Positions 25,873-36,079 of a DNA stretch of 53,607 nucleotides are shown here, in pieces. A program made the translations under genes and the position numbers. This stretch comes from an uncultured Saprospirales bacterium. GTDB taxonomy: Bacteria; Bacteroidota; Bacteroidia; Chitinophagales; Saprospiraceae. Where the stretch lies: assembly GCA_937864265.1 (NCBI GenBank), contig CALMIR010000125.1, positions 1 to 53,607 on the forward strand. Direction: 5' to 3'. How positions within the stretch are numbered: position 1 is the first letter of the stretch; the number at the start of each line of letters is the position of its first letter. Below the pieces are notes generated by a model. That model had not been told where the DNA came from. It worked only from the letters and a program-made list of their open reading frames with translations, and made no database searches.

Positions 25873-27522
25873 ATGACGATGAAACTTAAAGCCATGTACA
25901 AAAACTTACCTTATGTAGATGTTCCTTTGCAAGGGAATGTCTGTTGGGAAGGCTGGGACAGTATTTATTTTGAATTGGCGCGTGCACTTCACGCCATTTC
26001 TAAAATAAAAAAAGTAGTTGCCATAGAGTGTTATCATGGTACGCTGGAGCATATCAATTTTGCAGAAATCAAACAGCGACTGACACCCAATGGCAGTTGT
26101 AAAACATCCCATCTTTTCAAAGAACCCGCTTACCTCAACGACTTGGTTTCATCTCGTATAAACGATGAACATCAACAACCGAAATTCACAGGATTAAAAA
26201 TAGACGACTATTTTGACCCTTCAAAACTACAAGGTATCCAAGAAAGCCTGGATGCCATCGAAGAAGGGGTTATTTTACTATACGGCCCTGGCGCTGCCAA
26301 AGTCTGCGAACCGGATTTGCTCATTTATGCCGACATGTCACAATGGGAAATTCAGCAACGACTTCGCAGAAGAGACATCTCGAATTTGGGCCTGGACAAC
26401 GAAAACGCACCCTACCAAGAAAAATATGCCATTGCTTTTTTCAATGATTGGCAAATATGCAATCATTTAAAAATTGACCTGCTTTGGCGCTGCGATTATT
26501 TCCTGGAAACCAACAATTGGGTCAAGCCCAAATTAGCCGCCGGAAATTTTGTCCGAAAAGGGCTGAAGCAGGCCACTACGGAACCGCTAAAACTCGCGCC
26601 TTTTTTTGACCCGACACTTTGGAACAGGCAACCTATACAGGACGACGCAAGTGATAAGCCGTACCAATATCCAGAATGGTGCTTTAACTGCGCCCCTGAA
26701 GAAGACAATATTCTCTTCCGCTTTGGCGAAATGCTTTTCGAAACCCCCTTGCTCAATCTTATCTATTATCAGGCCGAGGCGTTCCTCGGCACTGCTGTGC
26801 TACAGAAATTCGGCCGCTATTTGCCGATACGATTTAATTTTATCGATACCAGTGAAAACAGCGAGCCTGACTTTTTACTCAATCCGCCTCATCAGGATAT
26901 CGAGGACAGCCTGGGCTGCCATTATTTCCCTTCCACTGCTTATTATTTCCTTCAGGTTCAGGCTGATGCCAATTTGGAATACGGGGAAAAAATAACTACA
27001 AACAGCTTTGGCGATCAAGCTGTTATCGCGGAAAAAGGGAACTTCAAGGAACACGATTTTATCCAAATACCCAATGGTGTACCTTTTCGTCCGGGCCCTC
27101 ATATTACGGCTGTGCAAATAGATACGGCACCTGAAATTTTTTCAAAAAAGATGGCTGCCCATCAATTGGTATTTGAGGCTGCTCATGTTGTACCCAGGAA
27201 CATCCCTTTGCAATCATTTGGTTATCAGGAAGAGGTTATTTGTACCGACCCCCAAAATGCAGTTACATTTATTAGAAATTGGTTTTCCGATTGCATCAAG
27301 CACCACACCAATGGAACGGTGAACATTTTGGTTTTGGTGGCTGGACAAACTGCCGTTGTTGAAAGTCCATCCGGCAATTTTGAACCAATCATCGTGCACT
27401 ATGGCGAACCGTTCATCGTCCCAGCAACGGTAGGGAGCTTTCAAATAAGACCTTTGCGTCAGGATGGAAAAATTTACGCTACGTTAAAAGCCGTCATTGA
27501 AGCCAATCCCCCCCAATACTAA
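25873..27522 (+). CDS. Mannose-6-phosphate isomerase-like protein, probably lacking the active-site zinc ligands
   Basis: About 549 residues. The C-terminal part matches class I mannose-6-phosphate isomerases of Bacteroidota (WCFNCAPEEDNILFRFG, LLNLIYYQAEAFLG, PIRFNFIDT). Yet where active enzymes have the zinc-binding VHP, a Glu before a YY pair, and a GTIH motif, this one reads FLLNPPHQ (about 334), PSTAYYF (about 350) and IPNGVPFRPG (about 399). A non-zinc Glu in an EIS-like stretch also reads VQIDTAPEIF. Thus it may be a catalytically dead paralogue with a structural or sugar-sensing role. The N-terminal about 200 residues form a P-loop-less nucleoside-kinase-like region without a clear motif. 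Several ATG starts within 25873-25894 are possible. The gene stands beside GH130, convergent. Confidence 0.7.
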   Translation: MTMKLKAMYKNLPYVDVPLQGNVCWEGWDSIYFELARALHAISKIKKVVAIECYHGTLEHINFAEIKQRLTPNGSCKTSHLFKEPAYLNDLVSSRINDEHQQPKFTGLKIDDYFDPSKLQGIQESLDAIEEGVILLYGPGAAKVCEPDLLIYADMSQWEIQQRLRRRDISNLGLDNENAPYQEKYAIAFFNDWQICNHLKIDLLWRCDYFLETNNWVKPKLAAGNFVRKGLKQATTEPLKLAPFFDPTLWNRQPIQDDASDKPYQYPEWCFNCAPEEDNILFRFGEMLFETPLLNLIYYQAEAFLGTAVLQKFGRYLPIRFNFIDTSENSEPDFLLNPPHQDIEDSLGCHYFPSTAYYFLQVQADANLEYGEKITTNSFGDQAVIAEKGNFKEHDFIQIPNGVPFRPGPHITAVQIDTAPEIFSKKMAAHQLVFEAAHVVPRNIPLQSFGYQEEVICTDPQNAVTFIRNWFSDCIKHHTNGTVNILVLVAGQTAVVESPSGNFEPIIVHYGEPFIVPATVGSFQIRPLRQDGKIYATLKAVIEANPPQY

Positions 27523-27540
27523 TAAAAGCAATGGACTGCT

Positions 27541-28776
27541 CTACTTGTCTGACAGCCCGTTATCAACAAAAGTATAATGCTCTTGCTCATTCCTGATTTG
27601 CGCTAATACCGATCGGTTGCCATCTATCAATTGCATGCGTTGCTGAACACAATTAAAGGTATTGCCAGCATCTTCAGGGGTGTGGATCACATAATCCAAC
27701 AGCTTGTCCAAGGTAGTTTCGGCTACATGCATGCGCGTATCAGAAGATGCGTAATAGATCAAAACAGCTCCATCATCTTTGCATACCCAGCCATTGCTGA
27801 ATACCACATTGGATACATCGCCAAGCCTTTCTGAGCCGTGAGGCGCAATGAAGTGTCCTCCAGGTTTTTTAATGATTCTCCAAGGTTCGTTCAGGTCGCA
27901 AAGGAAACAATACAGTACATAGCGCAAACCTGCCGCTGTACGCCTCACACCATGAGCGAGGTGCAACCAGCCCTTATCTGTTTTTAAAGGCGGCGGCCCC
28001 AGCCCATTTTTCACTTCTTTCACCGTATGGTATGCTCGGGGGTCTATGATGATTTCCTCTTGAATGATGGGGTTTTCCATGGTATCGCTCAGGCCCCAGC
28101 CAATACCTCCCCCGCTGCCTGTGTCAATAAAACCGTCCATCGGCCTAGTGTAAAAGGCGTATTTGCCTTGTACAAACTCCGGGTGCAATACCGCGTTGCG
28201 TTGCTGGCTAGAGGGGGTCTTTAAATCGGGCAGTCTTTCCCAGGTCAGCAAATCTTTTGTGCGGGCTATGCCACATTGCGCAATTGCTGCTGAAGTATCG
28301 TGGGTTTGCGTTTTATCTTTCCTTTCTGCACAAAATGTGCCATATATCCAGCCGTCTTCGTGTTGCGTTAGCCTGATATCATACACATTCATCTCCGGGT
28401 CATCCGTTTGTGGCATGACGATGGGGCTGTCCCAGAATCTAAAGCCATCTACCCCCGTTTCGCTTTCTGCTACCGCGAAAAAAGATTTCACATCAAAGCC
28501 CTCTATGCGAGGCACCAGTACGATTTTGTCCTTCCAACACATCGCTCCGGCATTGAAAACAGTATTGATCCCAAGGCGCTCCAATAAATGGGGGTTAGCG
28601 TGATGGTTTAGGTCAAACCGCCAGTGAATAGGGGTGTGCCGCCAAGTTAGAACTGGATATTGATACCGATGGTAAATAAAATTGTCGCTTTCCTGGCGCA
28701 CATTTTTTTGGCGCAGGAAAACTTCTTGTTGTTGATATAGGCGTCGAATTTCTTGATTAAAAGTTGTCTTATCCAT
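27541..28776 (-). CDS. GH130 family mannoside phosphorylase-like glycosidase
   Basis: A 411-residue cytoplasmic enzyme of family GH130, which phosphorolyses beta-mannosides such as Man-beta-1,4-GlcNAc or Man-beta-1,4-Glc to mannose 1-phosphate. It has no signal peptide. Typical motifs are [10 protein letters not shown] (about 69-78), [17 protein letters not shown] (about 130-146, with the likely catalytic Asp), [12 protein letters not shown] and [20 protein letters not shown] (about 255-274). The C-terminal [20 protein letters not shown] (about 349-368) is usual for the GH130_1 branch. Neighbouring GH92 and SusCD suggest it processes the core mannose of N-glycans or related mannans (inference). 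It is 65 bp downstream of the GH92 gene on the same strand. Confidence 0.9.
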   Translation of the reverse strand: MDKTTFNQEIRRLYQQQEVFLRQKNVRQESDNFIYHRYQYPVLTWRHTPIHWRFDLNHHANPHLLERLGINTVFNAGAMCWKDKIVLVPRIEGFDVKSFFAVAESETGVDGFRFWDSPIVMPQTDDPEMNVYDIRLTQHEDGWIYGTFCAERKDKTQTHDTSAAIAQCGIARTKDLLTWERLPDLKTPSSQQRNAVLHPEFVQGKYAFYTRPMDGFIDTGSGGGIGWGLSDTMENPIIQEEIIIDPRAYHTVKEVKNGLGPPPLKTDKGWLHLAHGVRRTAAGLRYVLYCFLCDLNEPWRIIKKPGGHFIAPHGSERLGDVSNVVFSNGWVCKDDGAVLIYYASSDTRMHVAETTLDKLLDYVIHTPEDAGNTFNCVQQRMQLIDGNRSVLAQIRNEQEHYTFVDNGLSDK

Positions 28777-28841
28777 CGTTACCTGTTCTTATGGCTTTCT
28801 GGAAATCCTCGTGATAACACGGGGCTTAGCGCCTAGCAAAT

Positions 28842-31085
28842 TTAGTCCAGGCTAGCCCATAGTTCAGTATTGGGGTTGGCGCCCATTTCTAATTCGAGCA
28901 GCCCCCCTGCCATGATTTCAGCGTGACTGATATAAGGTTGTTTCAGTGATTTTTTGTTCAAGCTGGCTGATAAAATATACGGATGTTCTGGCGCAGCGTT
29001 TTTGGCTTTTACAGTGAATGTTTTTCCATTTTCCAAGGGGATCACCACTTCTTCAAAAAGTGGGCTGCCCATCCAATATTTACCATCGGCAGGGTTCATG
29101 GGGTAAAATCCCATCGCGCTAAACACATACCAAGCCGACATTTGCCCACAGTCTTCATTGCCACATAGGCCATCAGGTTGACTGTTGTATTGCGTCAGCA
29201 AAATATTTCTAACTTGTTGTTGTGTTTTCCAAGCGTGACCCGACACGTTGTACATGTAAACGATGTGATGGCTTGGTTCATTTCCGTGTGCATATTGCCC
29301 GATAAGCCCGGAAATATCGGCAGAAGCGTTTTCGCCCTTAATCTCAGAGCTGATGCTAAACAGTGAGTCCAGCTTCAAAACAAAGGCTGCTTTTCCGCCA
29401 TGCAGCTCGATCAGCCCCGGCACATCGTGTGGCACGAACCAACTGTGCTGCCAGGCATTGCCCTCCGTGTATTCCGCCACATCGAAATTGTGATCGGAAT
29501 ATTGGGGGTCGAAAGGGGTTTTCCATTGACCATTGCTGTACTTTGCTCGCATGAACCCTGTTGCCGGATCAAAAAGGTGCTTGTAAGCCTCCGCTCTTTT
29601 GGTGAATAACTGATAATCCTCCTGGTGTCCAAGTGCTTTTGCCATTTGGGCAATGCACCAGTCGTCGTAGGCATATTCCAATGTTTTGGTTACCGATTCA
29701 CCGTCCTTGTCGTAGGGTATAAATCCGAATTCGCGGTAAAAGTTGGTACCTCTGATATTTTGCATAGCACTCGCTTTCATCGCAGCATAAGCTTTTTCGA
29801 CATCATAATCTCTAAACCCCTTTTGATAGGCATCTACGATGATGGGAATAGCGTGGTATCCCGTCATCGTATTGGTTTCATTACCCAACAAAGACCATAC
29901 GGGTAATAAGCCGTATTCTTCATAATGTGCGATAAAAGATCGAATGAAGTCATTGACTTTGTCCTTTTGCGTGATGGTAAACAGCGGGTGAGCTGCCCTG
30001 AAAGTGTCCCAAAGCGAGAAAATATCATAGCGTGTATAGCCCATTGCCTGATGCACGAGGGTATCGCAGCCTTTGTAATTGCTGTTGGGGTCGGAATACA
30101 CGACTGGAGCCAGACAAGTGTGGTATAAGGCGGTATAAAATATCTTTTTGAGGCTGTCTATGCCAACTACTTTTATTTTTGAGAGTTCGGCTTGCCAAAG
30201 TGTTTCTGCTTCTGTGCGAATGTCATCAAAAAGCTTATTCTCTACTTGTGCTAAGGCGGCATCTGCCCCAGCTTGGTTGGCAGAGGAAATACCCGTTATA
30301 ATTTGTAAGGTCTGGGTTGTTTGTGGAAAGACCAACTGCACCCGCAGCCTTTTACCCTGTTGCTGATTGCCCTTGAGTAATTGGGTACTATCTGCCATCA
30401 AGAGCGTGCTAGGTTTTTCAGAAAAGCGCATAGCAAAATGTACTTGCTGATCCCTGGCCCAGCCTTTTGACCTGCGATAGCCCTTTAAAATGCCGCTTTG
30501 TTCGTCGTAATGGAGGGAGCTGGCCACTGGCGCATCCCAATTGAGCGCAAAGCCTAAGTCCACTAAAACGACTTTCTCGCCTTTTTCAGGAAACTGATAC
30601 CGCTGATACCCACAATGGCGCGAGGCGGTAAGTTCAACTTGAATGCCATTATTCAAAGCCACCTGATAGTATCCTGGCGCAGCTTTTTCGCGCTGATGAG
30701 CAAATGTGGCGGCGTATGGTGCAGCGCGGCGATCGTCCCAACGTTGTTGAAAATCAATAGCCTGTACGGCAGGCATCACAGAAATATCGTACAAGTCGCC
30801 TATACCCGTTCCGCTCAGGTGCAAGTGGCTGAATCCAATAATAATGGAGTCCGCATAATTATACCCTGAACACCAGTCCCAGCCGGGTGTGCCGTTATCC
30901 GGGCTTACTTGCACAGCACCGAAAGGCACCGTAGCACCGGGGTAAACATGCCCATGTGCAGCCGTTCCGATGAAAGGATCCACATAGACCAAACGGTTTT
31001 CGTCTTGGCTGGTATTGGATGGCGCATCAGCACAACCTAACAAAAGACAGATGAGTGCTAGCAGGGATAACGTGTATGATGGCAT
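28842..31085 (-). CDS. GH92 family alpha-mannosidase, lipoprotein
   Basis: A 747-residue exo-alpha-mannosidase of GH92, a calcium-dependent family that trims alpha-1,2/1,3-mannose from N-glycans and mannans. An N-terminal signal with the lipobox LLGC (Cys at about 18) predicts a lipoprotein, either periplasmic or on the outer face. The opening YVDPFIGTAAHGHVYPGATVPFGAVQVSPD is diagnostic, and the catalytic-region motifs GNEPSHHIVYMYN (about 605-617) and GNEDCGQMSAWYVFSAMGFYP (about 640-660) are intact. A hairpin terminator lies between it and the upstream susD gene, so its expression level may be partly independent of SusCD. Partners nearby are GH130 and the SusCD pair. Confidence 0.93.
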   Translation of the reverse strand: MPSYTLSLLALICLLLGCADAPSNTSQDENRLVYVDPFIGTAAHGHVYPGATVPFGAVQVSPDNGTPGWDWCSGYNYADSIIIGFSHLHLSGTGIGDLYDISVMPAVQAIDFQQRWDDRRAAPYAATFAHQREKAAPGYYQVALNNGIQVELTASRHCGYQRYQFPEKGEKVVLVDLGFALNWDAPVASSLHYDEQSGILKGYRRSKGWARDQQVHFAMRFSEKPSTLLMADSTQLLKGNQQQGKRLRVQLVFPQTTQTLQIITGISSANQAGADAALAQVENKLFDDIRTEAETLWQAELSKIKVVGIDSLKKIFYTALYHTCLAPVVYSDPNSNYKGCDTLVHQAMGYTRYDIFSLWDTFRAAHPLFTITQKDKVNDFIRSFIAHYEEYGLLPVWSLLGNETNTMTGYHAIPIIVDAYQKGFRDYDVEKAYAAMKASAMQNIRGTNFYREFGFIPYDKDGESVTKTLEYAYDDWCIAQMAKALGHQEDYQLFTKRAEAYKHLFDPATGFMRAKYSNGQWKTPFDPQYSDHNFDVAEYTEGNAWQHSWFVPHDVPGLIELHGGKAAFVLKLDSLFSISSEIKGENASADISGLIGQYAHGNEPSHHIVYMYNVSGHAWKTQQQVRNILLTQYNSQPDGLCGNEDCGQMSAWYVFSAMGFYPMNPADGKYWMGSPLFEEVVIPLENGKTFTVKAKNAAPEHPYILSASLNKKSLKQPYISHAEIMAGGLLELEMGANPNTELWASLD

Positions 31086-31095
31086 AGGCTTGTTT

Positions 31096-31145
31096 AAAAA
31101 ACCGCCTCAGCGGTGACAGTAAGTACTGTACCAACTGAGGCGGTT
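31096..31145 (-). terminator. Rho-independent terminator after susD
   Basis: On the minus strand, AACCGCCTCAG (31145-31135) and CTGAGGCGGTT (31110-31100) form a perfect 11-bp stem, with a smaller ACAGT/ACTGT hairpin inside the loop, followed by a run of T (31101-31096). It would end susC-susD transcription or reduce read-through into the GH92 gene. Confidence 0.75.
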
Positions 31146-31161
31146 GATGTATATATGAAAC

Positions 31162-32700
31162 TTACTTATCCCACCAAACGGGATAGTTCAAAAACTTAGA
31201 AAAGTCTGTTTCGTTGATCCCCTGTCTGGATAGCGCCTCATTCAGATTATCGCCATTGAAGGCCGATTCACTCTGAGGATAAGACAAGCGTCGTGGAATT
31301 TGACCATTCGTAATGGGCAAAGCATCGGGATACTGAACGGGTATCAGTTCAGGATAGCCCGTACGGCGCCAGTTGTTGTAGGTCTCATACTCGTGCATGA
31401 AGGTGGCTGCCCAATATTGATCAGCCACCATTTTCAAGGTGCCATCAAATGGATTGGCTGCCAGATAGGCATCAATAGCTGCGTCGTCAATGGCTGTACT
31501 AGGGGCAAAAAATTCTCCCCATTGCTTCATAGCAGCACGTACCCCATTATTGTAGTGTGTAGCAGCGTCGCCGCCACCCCAACCGCGTACAGCCGCTTCT
31601 GCCAATAGCAGCTCTACCTCTGCATAGCTCTGAAACATCATTGGGGAAGCCGTTGTAACCAAAACCGGATTGACATCGCTAAATTGATTCATGTCAACCG
31701 TTCCATCAGCACTAAGCTCTGTATCAGGGTGGGTAGATATAGTAGTGGCATCGTAGCCATTAGGCAAGCCCTTGTGGTCGCCACCATTGGGTACTACACT
31801 GAAAATGTCTAAGCGAGGATCGCCGTGGTCGCGCAACCAGTCCACAAAGGTTTTGCTCAAGTGTTGGTTGTTATCCGCCAGCCATACTTCACCAATACCA
31901 TTGCGGTTGATGCCTTCTGGGCCATCGGTATGGGGAATGAACGCTGTTTCGGAAAGGTCACTCATCACACCACCGCTGATGGCTTTGTTGACGGTTTCTG
32001 CTGCCTTTCCAGGATCGACTTCCGACAAACGCATGCCCAAACGGAGCAAGAGCGAATTGCCGAACTTTTTCCACTTGTCCACATCGCCGCCATAAATGAT
32101 ATCGGCGCTGCCAAAAGTAGGCTGCCCCGCATCGAACATAGCAACAGCCGCAGTGATCTCATTGATCATGTCGGCATAGATATCAGCTTGGGCATCGTAC
32201 TTAGGTAAAGTAATGCCTTCGAGGAATCCCAAACCCGCTTCGGAGTAAGGAATATCACCGTACAAATCAGTCATACGCATGAAAATAACGGCCCGCCAGA
32301 TTTTAACGGCGGCTAATAGGTTGGCGACTTGTTCGCCATCGGCCATTTTATGCTCTAAACTATGCTTTAAGTCCACGATATCGCGTACCTGGTTGTTGTA
32401 TGCGCGATCGAACAAAGAAGCGGTATATTCGGCGTTATACAAGTACTTATCACCTGACCAATAAGTGGGTAAGGCAGCTAAGTGTTGCATCATTGTAGAG
32501 GAGTAGATCAAGACCGCCCGCCAGTTTTCGTAGCGCTCCCCGGAGGTTTGCAACAATATATAAGTGAACTGAAAGCCTGGATCAATCTCATTGGCAACAT
32601 TTGGATCGACGTTGAGTTCCTCGAAGCCTTCGTCGCAGGAAGTCGTCACCGTTACCAATAGCGCTAACAAAAGCGATATTTTTAATAGTAATTTTTTCAT
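31162..32700 (-). CDS. SusD/RagB-like outer membrane lipoprotein (SusD-like_2 type)
   Basis: A 512-residue glycan-binding lid protein that partners SusC at the outer membrane. The signal ends in TTSC (lipid-attached Cys at about 22), followed by DEGFEELNVDPN. The alpha-helical TPR scaffold includes MMQHLAALPTYWSGDKYL (about 70-87) and the C-terminal FMHEYETYNNWRRTGYPELI typical of PF12771. It lies 34 bp after susC, on the same strand, and is followed by a strong hairpin terminator. Sequence alone does not tell its ligand; the neighbouring GH92/GH130 genes suggest mannose-containing glycans. Confidence 0.93.
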   Translation of the reverse strand: MKKLLLKISLLLALLVTVTTSCDEGFEELNVDPNVANEIDPGFQFTYILLQTSGERYENWRAVLIYSSTMMQHLAALPTYWSGDKYLYNAEYTASLFDRAYNNQVRDIVDLKHSLEHKMADGEQVANLLAAVKIWRAVIFMRMTDLYGDIPYSEAGLGFLEGITLPKYDAQADIYADMINEITAAVAMFDAGQPTFGSADIIYGGDVDKWKKFGNSLLLRLGMRLSEVDPGKAAETVNKAISGGVMSDLSETAFIPHTDGPEGINRNGIGEVWLADNNQHLSKTFVDWLRDHGDPRLDIFSVVPNGGDHKGLPNGYDATTISTHPDTELSADGTVDMNQFSDVNPVLVTTASPMMFQSYAEVELLLAEAAVRGWGGGDAATHYNNGVRAAMKQWGEFFAPSTAIDDAAIDAYLAANPFDGTLKMVADQYWAATFMHEYETYNNWRRTGYPELIPVQYPDALPITNGQIPRRLSYPQSESAFNGDNLNEALSRQGINETDFSKFLNYPVWWDK

Positions 32701-32734
32701 CGTATTTTTTTTGAATTTGAATGTGATCGGAGAA

Positions 32735-35700
32735 TTAGAACCTTATGTTGATGTCAAAACCGAAACTCCGAGTTTGTGGTACACCAAACCATTCCAAACC
32801 TTGACCATTATCGTTGCTGTAAGTAGATTCTGGATCAATATTATCCACATTGCTATACAACAACAGCAGGTTGCGTCCCACCAGAGATACACTCAAACCT
32901 GTAAAAGGCGTATTTTTAAGCGTAGCACTAGGCAGACTGTAACTCAGCGTAAACTGGCGCAGCTTGATAAAATCGGCATTGTATATCCATTCCTCTGTAA
33001 TGTTGAACAAGCGTCCGTAATAATCTTGCACGTTCTCTGGAGATAGTGTTGTTTTTCCACCATCTGCCAACGTAATCTGACCATCGGTGCGACCTTCCAG
33101 TGTGTTGCTATGCAAGCCTGCAGAAACAAGGGTTGCATTGGTGCCGGAATAAATATCGCCTCCCCACTTAGAATCAAGTAGAAAGCTTAGACTGAGGTTC
33201 TTGAAAGTTAGCGTGTTGTTGAAGCCAACCGTAGTTGGATGTATGCCATTACCCAAAACACCAAAGTCGCCTTGCAGGGGTAGGCCGTTGTCGTCTAGCA
33301 TGATATTGCCGTTGTCGTCGCGGGCATAGCGGTATCCCATGATCACGCCGTAAGGGAAGCCTTCTTTGTGGAAAACGAAAGCATTGCGGCTGCGTGCTTC
33401 AGAAACATTTAGTCCTTCAGCGTCATCAGTACCAGCAAGATCATCATTCGTTTCATCCAACAAGCTGATAACCTGGCTGTTATTATAAGCGTAATTTACA
33501 GAGGCATCCCAAGTAAAGTTTCTGGTTTTGACTGGAGTCACGTTCACCAACAATTCTACACCATTATTAGATAACTGCCCTACATTTACCACTTGCTGAG
33601 TATAACCAGCAGTTTGGGTAATAGAAGCGGCTAGGATGTCGTCTTCTGTTTGGCGATCGTAGTAAGACACATCTACACCTAGGCGATTTTTAAAAAATCG
33701 CAAATCGAAACCAACTTCAAATTCGGTGTTGGTCAAAGGGATAAGATTAGCATTTGGAATTCTACCGCTAGAAATTCGTCCAAGAGGATTGCCCAAATGC
33801 CCTTGCCCAATCAAGCTGTAAGTTTGTGACAACTGATAAGGGTCGGTACCGCCCCCTACACGTGCCCAAGAAGCTCTAAACTTGCCATAAGTCAAGAAGT
33901 TAGTATTCAACTGCAAGGCATCACTAAATACAAAACTTAAGCCAACAGATGGATATAAGATACTATTGTCTTCCCCTTCAATATTAACATTAGACAGTGT
34001 TGAAAACCAGTCGTCTCGTGCTGTTGCTGTTAGGTAAAGGTAACTGTTATACGAAATTTCCAAAGAAGCATAAAGCGAGTTGATGGCTTGTTCGGAGAAT
34101 TCATAAACTTGGCTCAAGTTTTTGGTATTTCGAATGGATTCCAAAAAAGGAATGGCAAAATCGCTGCCCGATAAGCCTAAAGCCTCTCTCTGCTGCTGCA
34201 TCTGATTTCCGCCAATATAGGCATTCAGCCCAATCGAACCAAAGCTTTTATCAATGCCCACCAAAAAGTCCATATTGGTTTCTGTGAAGGTGCGATTGGT
34301 TTCTACCACACGACCCAATGGAATGTAAGCGGTTCCGAAAGGATCCAATTCTTTTCTTCTAGATCGGTATGTGTCCACACCAATGCGTCCCATCAAGTAA
34401 AGCCAATCCGTAAAATTATATCGCAGCGAAAAATTTCCCAATAAACGGTCTTTTTTATCGCTGAAATCAAAACGGTAAGCTGCCCAGTAAGGATTAGTGA
34501 CAAAGATACTGCCGTCTGTTTCAAATTCTGTCCCCTGTTCGTTACTGCCATCCCCGTTAGGGCCTTGCATATTTTCGATATCAATATTTGGTGCCAAACG
34601 CCAAGCCAGATAATTGGGATTCCCTGGCGAATCTGATAAACGGGGGCGGTTCTTGACATCTTCGGCGATAAATGAGCCGCTCATCGTGGCTGTTAATCGC
34701 TTAGATAAATTCGCTACGACCTTGGTTGTAAATGTATTGCGGTCAAGGCCAGAGTTTGGATTGATGCCTTCGTTTTGCAAGTTGGTAACCCCCAAACGGA
34801 AAGTAAACATGTCATTGCCACCAGATAGACCTAAGGAGTTCGTCCAGGTCTTGCCTGTTTGGTAAAAGCGGTTAAAATTGTCCTCTACCAAAGAATAAGG
34901 TCGAGCCACCCCATCAAATTGTACTACGGAAGAGCCATCCAAAGGCGCACCCCAAGCAGTAAAAGTGTAATCTCTGGCTTCTTGTTCATTCATTGGCTTC
35001 AAACCGCGATTACCAGAGCCGTACTCTTGCTGTACATCTTGATAAGTATTGATGGCATTTTCTACCGTAAAGTTACTGCTGAAGTCCACACCGATACCTT
35101 TGCGCTTGGCACCGCTTTTGGTCGTGATCAGAATCACGCCATTGCTGGCACGCGATCCATATAACGCAGCAGCGGTGTTCCCTTTCAATACAGAAATCGT
35201 TTCTATATCATCCGGGTTGATACTGGAAATTCCATCTCCCCAGTCGGTGCCACCCCACATGCCGGCGTTGCCGAGGTTGCTGTTGTCAATGGGGATTCCA
35301 TCTACCACATACAAAGGCTGGTTATTGCCTGTAAGAGAACTATTTCCACGGATAACCACCCGGGAAGATCCCGCCGGGCCAGTAGCCACATTGCTTACAT
35401 TGACCCCAGCTACCTTACCAGCCAGAGAGTTAGCAATGTTTACCTCCCGAGCTTCTGTAAAGCTTTCCCCAGAGACTTCCGTGACCGAGTACCCCAGGGC
35501 TTTCTTTTCGCGTTCGATACCCAGAGCCGTGATGACCACTTCATCCAGTTGAACCCCTTCCGACAGCGTGAGGTCAATGGCACTTTGATTACCAACAGCA
35601 ATGGACTCGCGTTGGTAGCCAATAATAGAAAAATCTAATGTTGCACCTTCTGCAACATTAATGCTGTAATTGCCATCCAAATCGGTAATGGTACCATTGC

Positions 35701-35842
35701 TGGTGCCCGATTCGATGACGTTTACCCCGATAAGGGGATCCCCGTTTTCGTCAACGATCTTGCCGGTCACTGTACGTTGCGACCAAAGCTGAAGCGTAGC
35801 GAAAAAAAATAGGGCTGAAAAGAGTAAAAGTCGCTTCTTCAT
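32735..35842 (-). CDS. SusC/RagA-type TonB-dependent outer membrane transporter
   Basis: About 1035 residues from ATG 35842 (MKKRLLLFSALFFFATLQLW). The upstream extension is promoter DNA. After the signal peptide (ending QLWSQ), a carboxypeptidase-D-like domain (RTVTGKIVDENGDPLIGVNV through YSINVAEGATLDF) is followed by the plug domain with DEVVITALGIEREKKALGYS and IRGNSSLTGNNQPLYVVDGI. A 22-strand barrel ends with FGFDINIRF. It forms a pump with the SusD protein encoded next to it, importing oligosaccharides with TonB energy. A Bacteroidota-type promoter and a tandem repeat lie upstream (35888-35940). Confidence 0.95.
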   Translation of the reverse strand: MKKRLLLFSALFFFATLQLWSQRTVTGKIVDENGDPLIGVNVIESGTSNGTITDLDGNYSINVAEGATLDFSIIGYQRESIAVGNQSAIDLTLSEGVQLDEVVITALGIEREKKALGYSVTEVSGESFTEAREVNIANSLAGKVAGVNVSNVATGPAGSSRVVIRGNSSLTGNNQPLYVVDGIPIDNSNLGNAGMWGGTDWGDGISSINPDDIETISVLKGNTAAALYGSRASNGVILITTKSGAKRKGIGVDFSSNFTVENAINTYQDVQQEYGSGNRGLKPMNEQEARDYTFTAWGAPLDGSSVVQFDGVARPYSLVEDNFNRFYQTGKTWTNSLGLSGGNDMFTFRLGVTNLQNEGINPNSGLDRNTFTTKVVANLSKRLTATMSGSFIAEDVKNRPRLSDSPGNPNYLAWRLAPNIDIENMQGPNGDGSNEQGTEFETDGSIFVTNPYWAAYRFDFSDKKDRLLGNFSLRYNFTDWLYLMGRIGVDTYRSRRKELDPFGTAYIPLGRVVETNRTFTETNMDFLVGIDKSFGSIGLNAYIGGNQMQQQREALGLSGSDFAIPFLESIRNTKNLSQVYEFSEQAINSLYASLEISYNSYLYLTATARDDWFSTLSNVNIEGEDNSILYPSVGLSFVFSDALQLNTNFLTYGKFRASWARVGGGTDPYQLSQTYSLIGQGHLGNPLGRISSGRIPNANLIPLTNTEFEVGFDLRFFKNRLGVDVSYYDRQTEDDILAASITQTAGYTQQVVNVGQLSNNGVELLVNVTPVKTRNFTWDASVNYAYNNSQVISLLDETNDDLAGTDDAEGLNVSEARSRNAFVFHKEGFPYGVIMGYRYARDDNGNIMLDDNGLPLQGDFGVLGNGIHPTTVGFNNTLTFKNLSLSFLLDSKWGGDIYSGTNATLVSAGLHSNTLEGRTDGQITLADGGKTTLSPENVQDYYGRLFNITEEWIYNADFIKLRQFTLSYSLPSATLKNTPFTGLSVSLVGRNLLLLYSNVDNIDPESTYSNDNGQGLEWFGVPQTRSFGFDINIRF

Positions 35843-35887
35843 AGTTGGACTTAATTGATTATTTATAGGAATAGGAAAATTTGAATC

Positions 35888-35895
35888 CAAAGTAA
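35888..35895 (-). promoter_or_regulatory. Candidate -7 box of the susCD promoter
   Basis: TTACTTTG (minus strand, 35895-35888) matches seven of eight positions of TAnnTTTG and resembles known susC promoters. The start codon is at 35842, giving a leader of about 40 nt. No clear -33 TTG is present, which suggests dependence on an activator. Confidence 0.35.
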
Positions 35896-35920
35896 GAAAA
35901 GTTTCTGCATATATTTTAAT

Positions 35921-35940
35921 AAAACCCGCAAAAACCCGCA
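35921..35940. repeat. Tandem 10-bp repeat upstream of the susCD promoter
   Basis: AAAACCCGCA occurs twice in direct succession at 35921-35940. As the minus strand it reads TGCGGGTTTT twice and sits about 26-45 bp upstream of the candidate -7 box, a typical activator site position. Confidence 0.55.
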
Positions 35941-36079
35941 AAAAAATGTACTTCAATCGCTTTTCTTGCGTTTTTAAGCGGTGTACACGGAGGCGGTCAA
36001 AAAATAATTTGGTTTTTTTTCTCTTTATATAACTATTTTTGTATCATCACCCCCGTTTGCCAATATTTGATTGGAGGCC

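Noticed and set aside
35921-35940. Start of a CRISPR or longer tandem array
   Set aside because: Only two copies of a 10-bp unit occur, without spacers; it is more likely an operator.
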